From the NCBI GenBank assembly GCA_965204245.1, contig CBDBED010000013.1, positions 216,159-280,158 of the forward strand: DNA of 64,000 bases, read 5' to 3'. The stretch is from JAAXIE01 sp965204245. GTDB lineage: Bacteria; Chloroflexota; Dehalococcoidia; Lucifugimonadales; JAAXIE01. Positions within the stretch are counted from its first letter, which is position 1; every line of letters starts with the position of its first letter. Shown one piece after another: positions 34,117 through 42,404 of the stretch. Below the pieces are notes generated by a model, which had not been told where the DNA came from, did no database searches, and saw only the letters and a program-made list of their open reading frames with translations. The position numbers and the translations under genes are program-made.

Positions 34117-35049
34117 CTAGCTGCTGGCGTATTTGCCGGTCAACTGGGGCGTGGTGCCGTCAACGCCCTTGTTCTGCATGTCGAGGCGGGTGTCGCGGCT
34201 CCAGGTGCGCTTGAGGTCGTCGCGGACGTTGAAGTGAAGTCTGCCTAGTCCCTCGACTTCCATTTCAATCTTGTCGCCGTCCTGGAAGGCGCTGAGGCCG
34301 CGGTGGTTGGTGCCGGTGGCGATGACGTCGCCTGGCTCGAGGGTCTGGCAGGAGCTTGCCCACTCCACCACGCGGGGAATCTGGTGGGCCATGTCGTTGG
34401 TGTTGTAGTTCTGGGTGAGGTTTTCGTTGACCCAGAGGCGGACCTGCAGGTTCTGGGGATCGGAAATCTCGTCGGCGGTGACGATGAATGGCCCCATGGG
34501 GCAGTAGGTGTCGCGGGCCTTCATCTGATAGAAGGTGTTGCCACCCCCGGGCTGGAGGCCACGGGCCGAGCCGTCGATGAAATTGGTGTAGCCGAAGATG
34601 TAGTCGGCCCAGTTTTCAGCGGGCACGTTGCGAGCCAGCTTACCCACGACCATGGCCATCTCGGCCTCGGCCTCGAAGATGGTGGCAGGGATGTCCTCGA
34701 GGACCATGGTGTCGCCGTCGCCGATGACGCTGCTGGCGGGCTTGAGGAAGGCGTTGATGGGGGCAGGGGCGTCGCGGGTGCCGTCCTCCATGTAGTTGAC
34801 GGCCATCGCGACGATGGAGTAGGGCTTGGGCACCGGAGGCTTGATGTCGACTTGGGTCAGAGGGGTGCCCTCACGACTTGCCGCAGCCTCTTCCAGCTTG
34901 CCGCGGTAGTTGGAGAAGTTCTCGATGAGGGTGCGGAGCAGGTCCTGCGGGGAGTGGGCGTGGATGTCGGAGACGACGTCGGAGACATCGACGATGGAGT
35001 CACCCTTGGCGACACCCAGCTTGTAATCGTTGAAGAAAGCCAGCTTCAC
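34117..35049 (-). CDS. fumarylacetoacetate hydrolase-family protein
   Basis: This 310 aa protein has the FAH C-terminal barrel. It shows KPASSVIGDGDTM, FEAEAEMAMVVGK (metal-binding Glu residues), and GYTNFIDGSARGLQPG. ATGTNHRGLSAFQDGD is the typical end of the active-site loop. Members hydrolyse or decarboxylate 2-oxo acids in ring-cleavage pathways. The GTG start at 35049 is supported by AGGAGG about 8 bp upstream. It is first in the minus-strand FAH-VOC-LLM set. Confidence 0.9.
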   Translation of the reverse strand: MKLAFFNDYKLGVAKGDSIVDVSDVVSDIHAHSPQDLLRTLIENFSNYRGKLEEAAASREGTPLTQVDIKPPVPKPYSIVAMAVNYMEDGTRDAPAPINAFLKPASSVIGDGDTMVLEDIPATIFEAEAEMAMVVGKLARNVPAENWADYIFGYTNFIDGSARGLQPGGGNTFYQMKARDTYCPMGPFIVTADEISDPQNLQVRLWVNENLTQNYNTNDMAHQIPRVVEWASSCQTLEPGDVIATGTNHRGLSAFQDGDKIEMEVEGLGRLHFNVRDDLKRTWSRDTRLDMQNKGVDGTTPQLTGKYASS

Positions 35050-35404
35050 GGATATGTCCTCCTGAATGCGTTTTGACTGAAACTATACCTGTGGGACGGG
35101 GGTTCGTCTACTGGTGTTTGTCTGGGGGCGGGGGCGCGAGTGGCTCGCGGAGGCGAAGCCAAGGAATGCGACTTCCGGTGTTATTCCAGTGACATTCCGG
35201 TACACAAAGGCTGCAAGTCCCTGTGGGTTAAGGAGCACATACGCTACACATCCCGTTACGTTCCGGCGCACATAGTCTATACATCCCGTTGTAATCGTAT
35301 GGAACTGGATTGACAGGAGCGCAGATAGGAGCCAGCTTTGGGTGGGCCGAGGTTGAGGGCCGGAAAATTTTTTGTAGCAGTCGCGTGTCGAGATGTAGGG
35401 CATC
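35050..35404. other. gene-poor stretch with short repeated words
   Basis: No clear gene. TACACATCCCGTT and TATACATCCCGTT (about 35246 and 35278) and GACATTCCGGTACACA / CGTTCCGGCGCACA (about 35190 and 35258) recur within 110 bp. The open frame 35083-35403 on the minus strand is translated from these repeats and begins one base after the stop of the small gene at 35405. I do not call it as a gene. Confidence 0.5.
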
Positions 35405-35569
35405 CTATTTCTCCAGTTGGCCTACGGCCCGGCTGACAAGGAGGCGCACGAACTCGGTGACGCGCATGTGGTTCTCTCTGGCGACGCGTTCCCACCGGTC
35501 GTATTCCTTGGGGGAGACGGAGATGACGATTCTCTCACTCTTAATCAGGTCAGGGTCTGTGATGGGCAT
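35405..35569 (-). CDS. small ribbon-helix-helix-like protein
   Basis: This 54 aa protein was found by direct translation. It starts MPITDPDLIKSERIVISVSPKEYDRW and ends SRAVGQLEK. A short beta strand (RIVISVS) is followed by two helices, which resembles the RHH (CopG/Arc) fold of small DNA-binding or antitoxin proteins. AAAGGAG lies about 10 bp before the ATG. No toxin partner is certain. Confidence 0.5.
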   Translation of the reverse strand: MPITDPDLIKSERIVISVSPKEYDRWERVARENHMRVTEFVRLLVSRAVGQLEK

Positions 35570-35756
35570 TGTGGGTTGACTCCTTTGCTTTCAGGTTTAT
35601 GGGGCATGTCAGTCTGGGGTGATTGAGGGACGGTGCCCGCTGGATAGCAATAGTATAGAACGGAAGTGCGTGAGCGTGTAAAGGGGGAAAATGTCATGGG
35701 CTGGTGAGGACTGGGGCTGTGTATTCCCGCCAAGGAAGGGCGGGGAGTGACGGGTC

Positions 35757-36715
35757 GGGGCGCTGGGGAAGACGGGGTGTGCTGGGGGTGGAGGTGTGGG
35801 TTACGTGGGTTCCCGCCTGCGCGGGAAAGACGGAGGGGCGGTGGGAAAGACGGAGGGGCGTCGGGAAAGACGGAGGGGTGCGGGAAAGACAGAGGGGTGC
35901 GGGAATGACGGAGTGTGCTGGGGGTGGAGGAGTGGGTTACGTGGGTTCCCGCCTGCGCGGGAAAGACGGAGGGGCGTCGGGAATGACGGAGGGGTGCGGG
36001 AAAGACGGAGGGGCGCGGGAAAGACGGGGTGTGCTGGGGGTGGAGGTGTGGGTTGCGTGGGTTCCCGCCTGCGCGGGAAAGACGGAGGAGGGCGGGGAAG
36101 AAGGGGTGTGCTGGGGGTGGAGGTGTGGGTTACGTGGGTTCCCGCCTGCGCGGGAAAGACGGAGGGGCGTCGGGAAAGACGGAGGGGCGTCGGGAATGAC
36201 GGGATGTGCTGGGGGTGGTGGTGTGGGTTACGTGGGTTCCCGCCTGCGCGGGAAAGACGGAGGGGCGCGGGAATGACGGAGGGCGTCGGGAAAGACGGAG
36301 GGGTGCGGGAAAGACGGGGTGTGCTGGGGGCGGTGGTGTGGGTTACGTGGGTTCCCGCCTGCGCGGGAATGACGGAGGGGCGCGGGAATGACGGAGGGCG
36401 TCGGGAAAGACGGAGGGGTGCGGGAAAGACGGGGTGTGCTGGGGGCGGTGGTGTGGGTTACGTGGGTTCCCGCCTGCGCGGGAAAGACGGAGGGGCGTCG
36501 GGTATGACGGAGGGGTGCGGATATGACGGAGGGGTGCGGGAAAGACGGGGTGTGCTGGGGGCGGTGGTGTGGGTTACGTGGGTTCCCGCCTGCGCGGGAA
36601 AGACGGAGGGGCGTCGGGTATGACGGAGGGGTGCGGATATGACGGAGGGGTGCGGGTATGACGGAGGGGCGTCGGGAAAGACGGAAGGGTGCGGGTATGA
36701 CGGGTGGGGTGCCGG
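35757..36715. repeat. GC-rich minisatellite with eight TTCCCGC-CTGC-GCGGGAA hairpin units
   Basis: The core TCCCGCCTGCGCGGGAA occurs eight times, at 35811, 35947, 36063, 36140, 36238, 36353, 36468 and 36584. Spacing is 136, 116, 77, 98, 115, 115 and 116 bp. Each core is preceded by GTGCTGGGGG and TTACGTGGG, and followed by 1-4 copies of a ~20 bp sub-repeat (GGGAAAGACGGAGGGGCGTC type). Long open frames on both strands here are low-complexity by-products. A single related unit sits at 45875. The surrounding gap 35570-36770 has no other gene. The array ends 55 bp before the selenoprotein candidate. Confidence 0.9.
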
Positions 36716-36770
36716 GTTGATGAGGGTGGTTGATGGGGGATGGGGTGTCGGGGTGTAGTATGATTGATGT

Positions 36771-38036
36771 ATGAGGTATTTGTTGAAGGCGGCTCTGGTG
36801 GGGCTCTTGGTGGTTGGGGTGTTGATGGCGGCGTGTGGGGGCAGCGATGGGTTGGAGGGGGAGTTGGCGGGTGCGGCCCAGCCGACTGTCACTGCGGCAG
36901 TGGGTGGAGGGGGGGCCTCGTCCACTAAAGTAGCTTCGGAGACAGCGGGCGAGGAAGAGACGAGGGCGGCTGTGACTTCTTCTGAGGGCGGTGCGGGGAC
37001 GGGGAGTGTGCGTGTGGCTTCGGAGGGGTCTGGGGATGGTGGGGAGGCGGCTGCCCGGGTGGTGGAAGAAGAGGAGAGTGAGTATGAAATCCATAACATT
37101 ATTGCGCGGGACAGGATCCCGGCGATTCTGGAGCCGGAGTTTCTTGATGCCAGCGCGGCCATGGAAGCGTACAACGAGCATGAGCAGGTGCTGGGGCTGT
37201 CGATCAATGGGGACCACCGGGCGTACCCGTTGCCCTTCCTGAGCCAGCATGAGATTGTGAATGACGTGGTGGGGGGTGAGCCCGTCGCGGTGACTTGGTG
37301 ACCGCTGTGCTATTCCGGCATCGTGTATGCCGCTGAACACAAGGGACAACACCTGACCTTTGGGGTTTCGGGCAAGCTGATAATGAACGCGCTGGTGATG
37401 TACGACCACCAGACGGACACGTTGTGGAGCCATTTCACCGGGGATGCGGTGGAGGGGGAGTTCAAGGGGGACAGGCTGGAGATACTGCCGGCGCTGCATA
37501 CGACTTGGGGGCAGTGGATACAACTGCACCCGGATACTGTGGCGTTGGACAAGTTCGGGTATGGGAGCAGGGACGGCTATACCTCCTACTATGACAGCGA
37601 CCAGACGGGGATCATAGGGGAGACGGTCAGGGACGACCGGCTAGCGCCGAAGACTCTGGTGGCAGCGGTGTCGATAGGGGACCAGCACCGGGCTTACTCG
37701 GTGGGATTCCTGAGGGAGCAGCCAGTGGTGAATGATACTCTGGCAGGTGTGCCCTTGGTGGTGGTGTACCACCCCGCGTCGGCGACAAGCGCGATTTTCG
37801 AACGGGAAGTTGACGGGACTGTGCTGGAGTTCACGATGGTGCCGGGGGGCGACTGGGAGGATGCGCCGCTGGTGATGGACCAGGAGGGGACGATGTGGCA
37901 TGGGTTGAGCGGGATGGGACTGGAGGGGCCCCGGGCTGGGGAGGAGTTGCGGAGGATGCAGACGCATTATTCGTTCTGGTTTGCTTGGAAGGACTGGCGT
38001 CCGGGGACGGATGTGTGGAGGCCTGAGGAGGGGTAG
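36771..38036 (+). CDS. DUF3179 lipoprotein, candidate selenoprotein (in-frame TGA at 37299)
   Basis: This protein has 421 residues if TGA 37299-37301 is read through; no frame change is needed. The N-terminus is a lipoprotein signal (membrane segment then LMAAC-GGS), followed by a low-complexity linker to about residue 100. The DUF3179 domain then shows INGDHRAYPLPFL, HEIVNDVVGG, AVTW-[TGA]-PLCYSGIVY and FGVSGKLIMNALVMYD. Known family members have CPLC at this place, so TGA replaces exactly the first Cys of a CxxC pair, giving UxxC. A second, Cys-less DUF3179 half follows (VVNDTLAGVPLVVVYHP). A SECIS-like hairpin lies just downstream. DUF3179 function is unknown; the extracytoplasmic CxxC suggests a redox role. 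Confidence 0.82.
37299..37341 (+). promoter_or_regulatory. candidate bacterial SECIS element
   Basis: After UGA at 37299-37301 the RNA can fold into a lower stem UGUG/CACA (37306-37309 with 37338-37341), an internal loop, and an upper stem CGGCAU/AUGCCG (37316-37321 with 37327-37332). The apical loop CGUGU is at 37322-37326. The UGA lies 20 nt before the loop, and a G is second in the loop. From memory, both fit published bacterial SECIS models (G within the first two loop bases, ~16-37 nt spacing). The pairing is checked by eye only. Confidence 0.6.
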
Positions 38037-38103
38037 GGGGCACGCAGGTCCTTAAACCTGCTACCTGAAGACAGGTTATTAGGACGTTGTCGCTGATTGA
38101 TTC

Positions 38104-38502
38104 TCAACCAACATATCGGAACATAGATAAGTCGTATTGGCTCCCGGTCAACGAAGATACCACCGGGTTTCCGGCATCATTGAACTCAATCCCCATGAGT
38201 TGCCGGTTAGACAAGAAACTTCCTTCGATGTTTGCGATTTCTCCGTCTCGGATCTTCTGTGATAGTTGCCCTGCCAAGTAGCTGGTAAAGCTAAACTGGA
38301 CCCCAGAATCCTTGCCCCCAATGGGATGTCCGAAGCTGGCAAAGGTCTGGGGATGTTTGGCTTTGACCAGAATGGCAAGTTGATAGGCAGTTAAGAATGG
38401 CCGACCAAAGTGATGGTCAGGCTGGTAATAATTAGTTTCAGACAAAACTTCTACGATTTTTTCTTCCAGGTCGTTGTCATTCCAGAAGTTTCCGGACGTC
38501 AC
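38104..38502 (-). CDS. protein of unknown function
   Basis: This is a 132 aa reading frame without a recognised family. The first half looks helical (LEEKIVEVLSETNYYQP, TAYQLAILVKAKHP). The second half includes FTSYLAGQLSQKIRDGEIANIEGSFLSNRQL. The base composition is more AT-rich than the flanks, which may mean recent acquisition. AGGAGGAAG lies about 5 bp before the ATG at 38502, supporting a real gene. Confidence 0.6.
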   Translation of the reverse strand: MTSGNFWNDNDLEEKIVEVLSETNYYQPDHHFGRPFLTAYQLAILVKAKHPQTFASFGHPIGGKDSGVQFSFTSYLAGQLSQKIRDGEIANIEGSFLSNRQLMGIEFNDAGNPVVSSLTGSQYDLSMFRYVG

Positions 38503-38523
38503 TTCTTCCTCCTATCGTCTCAT

Positions 38524-40227
38524 TTAGTCACCTAATAGGAGAGGGTGGCGCGGTGGGGGCGCATGCGGGCCGCCGGGGCCGGGGAAGGGGGCGCGGGGGT
38601 CGAGCTTGACGTTGATGCAGGCGGCTTTGCCTGAGTCGAAGGCGCGTTGCATGGCTGGCTGGATGTCTTCGGGGCGCTCGACGTATTCGGCGTGGCCACC
38701 GAAGGCGGTGATTTACGCGCTCGTAGTGGATGTCTTCAAGGTACATCATGACGCGCTCGGGGTGGTCGGGCATGTTGGCGTCCTGGATGGTTGCGCCGGA
38801 GATGCCGTCGTTGTTGGCGATGAGGTAGACGACGGGGATGTTATGTCGCAGGGCGGTCTCCATCTCCATGGCGCTGAAGCCGAAGGCGCAGTCGCCGATG
38901 ATGCCGACGACGGGCTTGTCGGGGCGGGCGAGCTTGGCGCCGAGGGCGAAGGGGACGCCGACGCCCATGCAGCCGTTGGAGCCGGAATGGAGGCGGGTAG
39001 CAGGCTCGTAGGAAGGGATGACCTGACGTCCTGCGCCGAGAATGATGTTGCCGTCGACGACGACGGTGGTGTCGCGGGGGATGAAGTCCTTGATCTCCTT
39101 GAGCATGCGGTGGGGGGGCATGGGAATCTGGTCGGCCTCGATGTAGAAATTCTCCATGCCGGACTCGTTTTCGGTGCGCTTCTCCTGGAGGCCGGTGACC
39201 CAAGGGGACTCGGCGGCGCGCTCGGCGATGCCCCCGGTGCGTCCTTCGAGTTCGCCTATTAGCTGGCGAAGGACGGAGCGCACGTCGCCGACGATGCCGA
39301 CGGTGGGCTGGCGGTTGAGGCCGATCTCAGTGGGGTCGATGTCAATCTGGATGATCTTGGTGTCGGGGCCGAGCTCGGTGCCTAGGCGGAAGGTCCAGTT
39401 GAGACGGGTGCCGACGAGGAGGACTACGTCGGCGCCGCGCTGGGCCATGGAGCGGGCGGCGCCCATGCACATGGGATGGTCGTCGGGAATGAAGCCCCGG
39501 CCCATGGGAGAGGTGAGGAAGGGCATGCCGAGGGTCTCGGTCAGTTCCCTGAGTTCGGAGGTGGGCTCGGACCAGCGGACGCCTTTGCCGACAATCATGA
39601 GGGGGGACTCGGCGTTGAGGAGGAGTTCGGCGGCTTCCTTCACGAGTTCGGGGTCGCCGGCGGGGACGGGCAGGGCCGTCGTAGGGTTCGGGGAGGGTCA
39701 CGCGCTCCTCGTCGGTCTGGGAGAGGAGGACGTCTTGGGGGAGGTCGAGGTAGACGGGGCCGGGGCGGCCGGAGGTGGCAGTGCGGACGCCCCGGGCGAT
39801 GAAGTCGGGGATGCGGGTTGGGGCGGTCGACGACCTCGGGACCACTTGGCCTGGGGGGCGGAAGATGGGGACGCCGTCGAGTTCCTGGAAGGAGCCGAGG
39901 TCGCGGGTGTTGAGGGCGCTGCGCCCGCCGAGGGACGAGCAGGGGCCAGCAGTTGTCCTTGGCGACGAGCATGCCTGTGGCGGCGTTGCTGACGCCGGGG
40001 CCTGAGGCGAGGATGGGGACGCAGACGAGCTTGCCTGCGGAGTAGTTCTGGGCGGCGGCCATCATGACGGCGGCCTGCTCGTTGCGCATTCCGATGGGAC
40101 GGATGCCCTCTTCGCCGCAGGCGGCGATGGTCTCGAGGACGGGGCCGCCTGGGACGGAGCAAACGTGGGTGACGCCGAGGCGCTTAAGGGACTTGGCTAC
40201 GATGCTGTACCCTGCGATGTCTGCCAT
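38524..40227 (-). pseudogene. thiamine-pyrophosphate enzyme (acetolactate-synthase-like) with at least six frameshifts
   Basis: Conceptual joining gives a ~565 aa TPP enzyme. The N-terminus has GVTHVCSVPGGPV, MRNEQAAVMMAAA and ILASGPGVSNA. The middle shows RPGPVYLDLPQDV and GDPELVKEAAELL. The C-terminus has the TPP motif VGIIGDCAFGFSAMEMET and ends NVKLDPRAPFP. Frame changes are needed near 39933, 39855, 39839, 39818, 39680 and 38713. Most are single extra bases in short homopolymers (CCC, CCCCCC, AAA). Whether these are sequencing indels or real decay cannot be told here. ATG 40227 begins the family's normal N-terminus. Confidence 0.8.
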
Positions 40228-40328
40228 TGGTTACCTCTCGTGGGGGTGTTTTGGATGGGGTGGTGTTGGCGGGATTCTAGCGGGTGGGGGCTTCGGCGGC
40301 AAATGGTGGCGGGTGCTATGATGGGTTG

Positions 40329-40536
40329 GTGAATGGGCGGGAGTTTGTGCGGCGGGCTCGCCGCTACGCCAGACGCCATGGGTTGGAGTTCTCTTTCGAT
40401 CCCGAGGAAGGAAAGAGGCAGCCACGGCAAGGTCCGGCTAGGGGGACGTGAAACTATTGTGCCAGATGGTGAGATTCGAACTGGCACTTTGGCCGCTATG
40501 TTCAGACAACTCGAAATCAACCGCCGGGAGTTCTGA
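40329..40536 (+). pseudogene. hicA: HicA mRNA interferase, frameshifted
   Basis: GTG 40329 starts NGREFVRRARRYARRHGLEFSFDP. A shift near 40400 leads into the next frame, KERGSHGKVRLGGRETIVPDGEIRTGTLAAMFRQLEINRREF. Together these give a complete HicA: the double-stranded-RNA-binding-like fold with the catalytic His in GSHGK and the EIRTGTL segment. One extra base explains the break. It lies 4 bp before hicB. Confidence 0.75.
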
Positions 40537-40540
40537 ATCA

Positions 40541-41049
40541 ATGCGTTATGTCTATCCTTGCAATATCCTACCCGATGAAGAAGACAAGGAGTTGACGGGT
40601 AGGGATTCTTACAACGTGAGTTTCCCAGACGTGCCACCAGCCCTCACATGTGGCGATTCCTGGACCGAGGCTGTGGAGATGGCCATTGACGCCCTAGAAG
40701 TCGCCCTCAGTTTCTACATCGATGCCCGTAAGGATATCCCGAAGCCCAGCCCTGTTTCCGATGGCCAAGTGATGATTCCGGTGCCTCCGTTGGCGGGGCG
40801 GCAAAGCTGTCCCTGTATACGGCCATGCGCAAGCAAGGAATCTCAGAGGCGGACCTCGCTGCCCGAATGGAGGTTAGTGAGGAAGAAGTCCGCAGGATGG
40901 TTAGCCTGAGCTATCGCACGCGTATCCGTCAGGTTGAAATCGCGTTGCTGGCTCTCGGTCGCGCCGTAGTTACGGAAGATATGGAGCTGAAGGCCTCGCC
41001 TACTGGGTTACCAGAGTTCGTTGGTAGCGAGGCGGGCGCCCTCGGATAG
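40541..41049 (+). pseudogene. hicB: HicB antitoxin with HTH, frameshifted
   Basis: The first frame (from ATG 40541) has the HicB fold: YNVSFPDVPPALTCGDSWTEAVEMAIDALEVALSFY, then PSPVSDGQVMIPVPPL. A break near 40798 leads into AKLSLYTAMRKQGISEADLAARMEVSEEEVRRMVSLSYRTRI, a C-terminal helix-turn-helix of the usual HicB type. One missing base restores the frame. The 3' end overlaps the convergent MetE-like gene by 42 bp. Confidence 0.75.
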
Positions 41050-42147
41050 GGCGGCGAGCTTGGCCCAGACTATTTCGGGTTCGACGGTGGGGGTGGTGCG
41101 GGCGAAGGTGCCGGAAGCCGCAGTCGGAGCCGGCGATGAAGCGGTCGCGGCCCACCATGCGTCCGTAGCGGGCGATTCGCTGGGCCACCAACTGGGGGGT
41201 GTTCGATGAAGTTGGTGGTGGAGTCGACGATGCCGGGGATGATGATTTTGTCCTCGGGGAGCTTCATTTCCTGGAAGACGGCCCATTCGTGTTCGTGGCG
41301 GGGGTTCGCGCCTTCAAAGGAGATGGCTTGGGGGCGGGCACGGAGGGCAACGGGGAGGACGCTGCTGAGGGCGATGTCGCGGTGATGGGGGCCCTCGTAG
41401 TTGCCCCAGCAGAGGTGGAGTCGCATGCGGTCGGGCGGGATGTTCTGGGTGGCGTGGTTGAGGGCTTCGAGGCTGGCGTCGGCGATGCGGAAGAACTCCT
41501 GGTCGGTGAGGTGGGCGAACTTCATGTGGCGGCCCATGGCGAAGTCGGGGCAGTCGAGTTGGAGAAGGAAACCTGCTCCGACGATGGCCTCGTATTCGTC
41601 CTTCATGAGTTCGGCTAGGCGGCCTACGTAGGCTTCGTGGGTGGGGTAGTGTTCGTTGCCGAGGAAAAGGGCTATTACACCGGGAGAGGCGGCGGTCATG
41701 AAGGCCTCAGTGGGGTTGGCGGTGGCGACGGGCGGCTTTGAAGTTAGTGATGTCGGTCTGGTAGGCGTCGCGGTCGGCCCAGTCCAAGGGGGCGTTGCAG
41801 GCGGGGCGGTAGACGGTGGCGGACTGGCCGTATTTTTTTGCTGCTTCGGGGAAGTCGGCCCAGTCGGCTCTGGCTGGGGCTGAGCTACTGCCGCCATAGC
41901 CGGTGAGGCGGTGGCGGGGGTAGGTGGAGTAGCCGACCTTGCCCTGCTCGCCGTCGCTGACGATGTCGATACCTGCTTCGACCTGCTTGCGGACGGCTTC
42001 GGCCACGGCATCGCGGGACATGCGGGATAGGGAGGCTTCGTCCACATCTTGGCCAGCGTCTTTGGCTTCCAGCATTTGGGCGAGGTCCATGGGACGGGGG
42101 AGGCTGCCTGTGTGGGTGGTGAGGATGCGGTCGGTGCTGCGTTTCAT
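41008..42147 (-). pseudogene. MetE C-terminal-type (cobalamin-independent methyltransferase-like) enzyme with three frameshifts
   Basis: Joining three frames gives a ~378 aa protein starting MKRSTDRILTTHTGSLPRP. The zinc ligands are all present: His/Cys in LHLCWGN, Glu in ISFEGANPRHEHEW, and Cys in GSDCGFGTFARTTP. It resembles the epoxyalkane:coenzyme M transferase / MetE C-terminal family rather than full MetE. Shifts lie near 41731, 41196 and 41113, and all are extra C bases in runs of the minus strand. Without them the frame is complete to TAA at 41008. A second, intact relative is at 59565. Confidence 0.8.
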
Positions 42148-42225
42148 GGTGGGCCTCCGTGTGGGCAAGGGTTCATTGAGTTCTAGGCTGATGACAAAGG
42201 TGAGGTGCCTGTGTCCTTCGACTTC

Positions 42226-42277
42226 GGGAGCAGACTGCACATCCAACCTCGGCCGGTCGGATGTGCAGTCTGCTCCC
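42226..42277. repeat. inverted repeat with REP-like flanks
   Basis: A 19-bp perfect inverted repeat has arms at 42226-42244 (GGGAGCAGACTGCACATCC) and 42259-42277 (complement), with a 14-nt loop. Outside the arms, CCTTCGACTTC and CTTCGCTCAGGACGAACGG are the same intergenic words as at 24.2 and 30.7 kb. It lies between the MetE-like and LLM genes (42148-42404), where I find no gene. It could be a terminator for the LLM gene on the minus strand or a REP-type element. Confidence 0.75.
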
Positions 42278-42404
42278 TTCGCTCAGGACGAACGGAAACC
42301 TCTCTACCTTGAACTATGACCGGCTGCACATCCTCTCTCTCGCGCGTAGGACGAACAAGGGGCATGCGACCGCGGATAACTCCACAGCAATGCCAGTGCT
42401 GGGG

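Noticed and set aside
35083..35403. 106-codon frame starting one base after the small RHH-like gene
   Set aside because: It is made of short DNA repeats (YVRRNVTG, VYRNVTG), with no family pattern; coupling by position alone is not enough.
35757..36715. CRISPR array
   Set aside because: Spacing is uneven, the between-unit sequence is itself repeated and not unique, and no cas gene is in the window.
35704..37529. Long open frames on both strands over the minisatellite (up to 275-433 codons, GGRERRRG- and HTRRPS-like proteins)
   Set aside because: They are translations of the repeat, which lacks stops in several frames. There is no ribosome site, composition is extreme, and the real gene starts at 36771.
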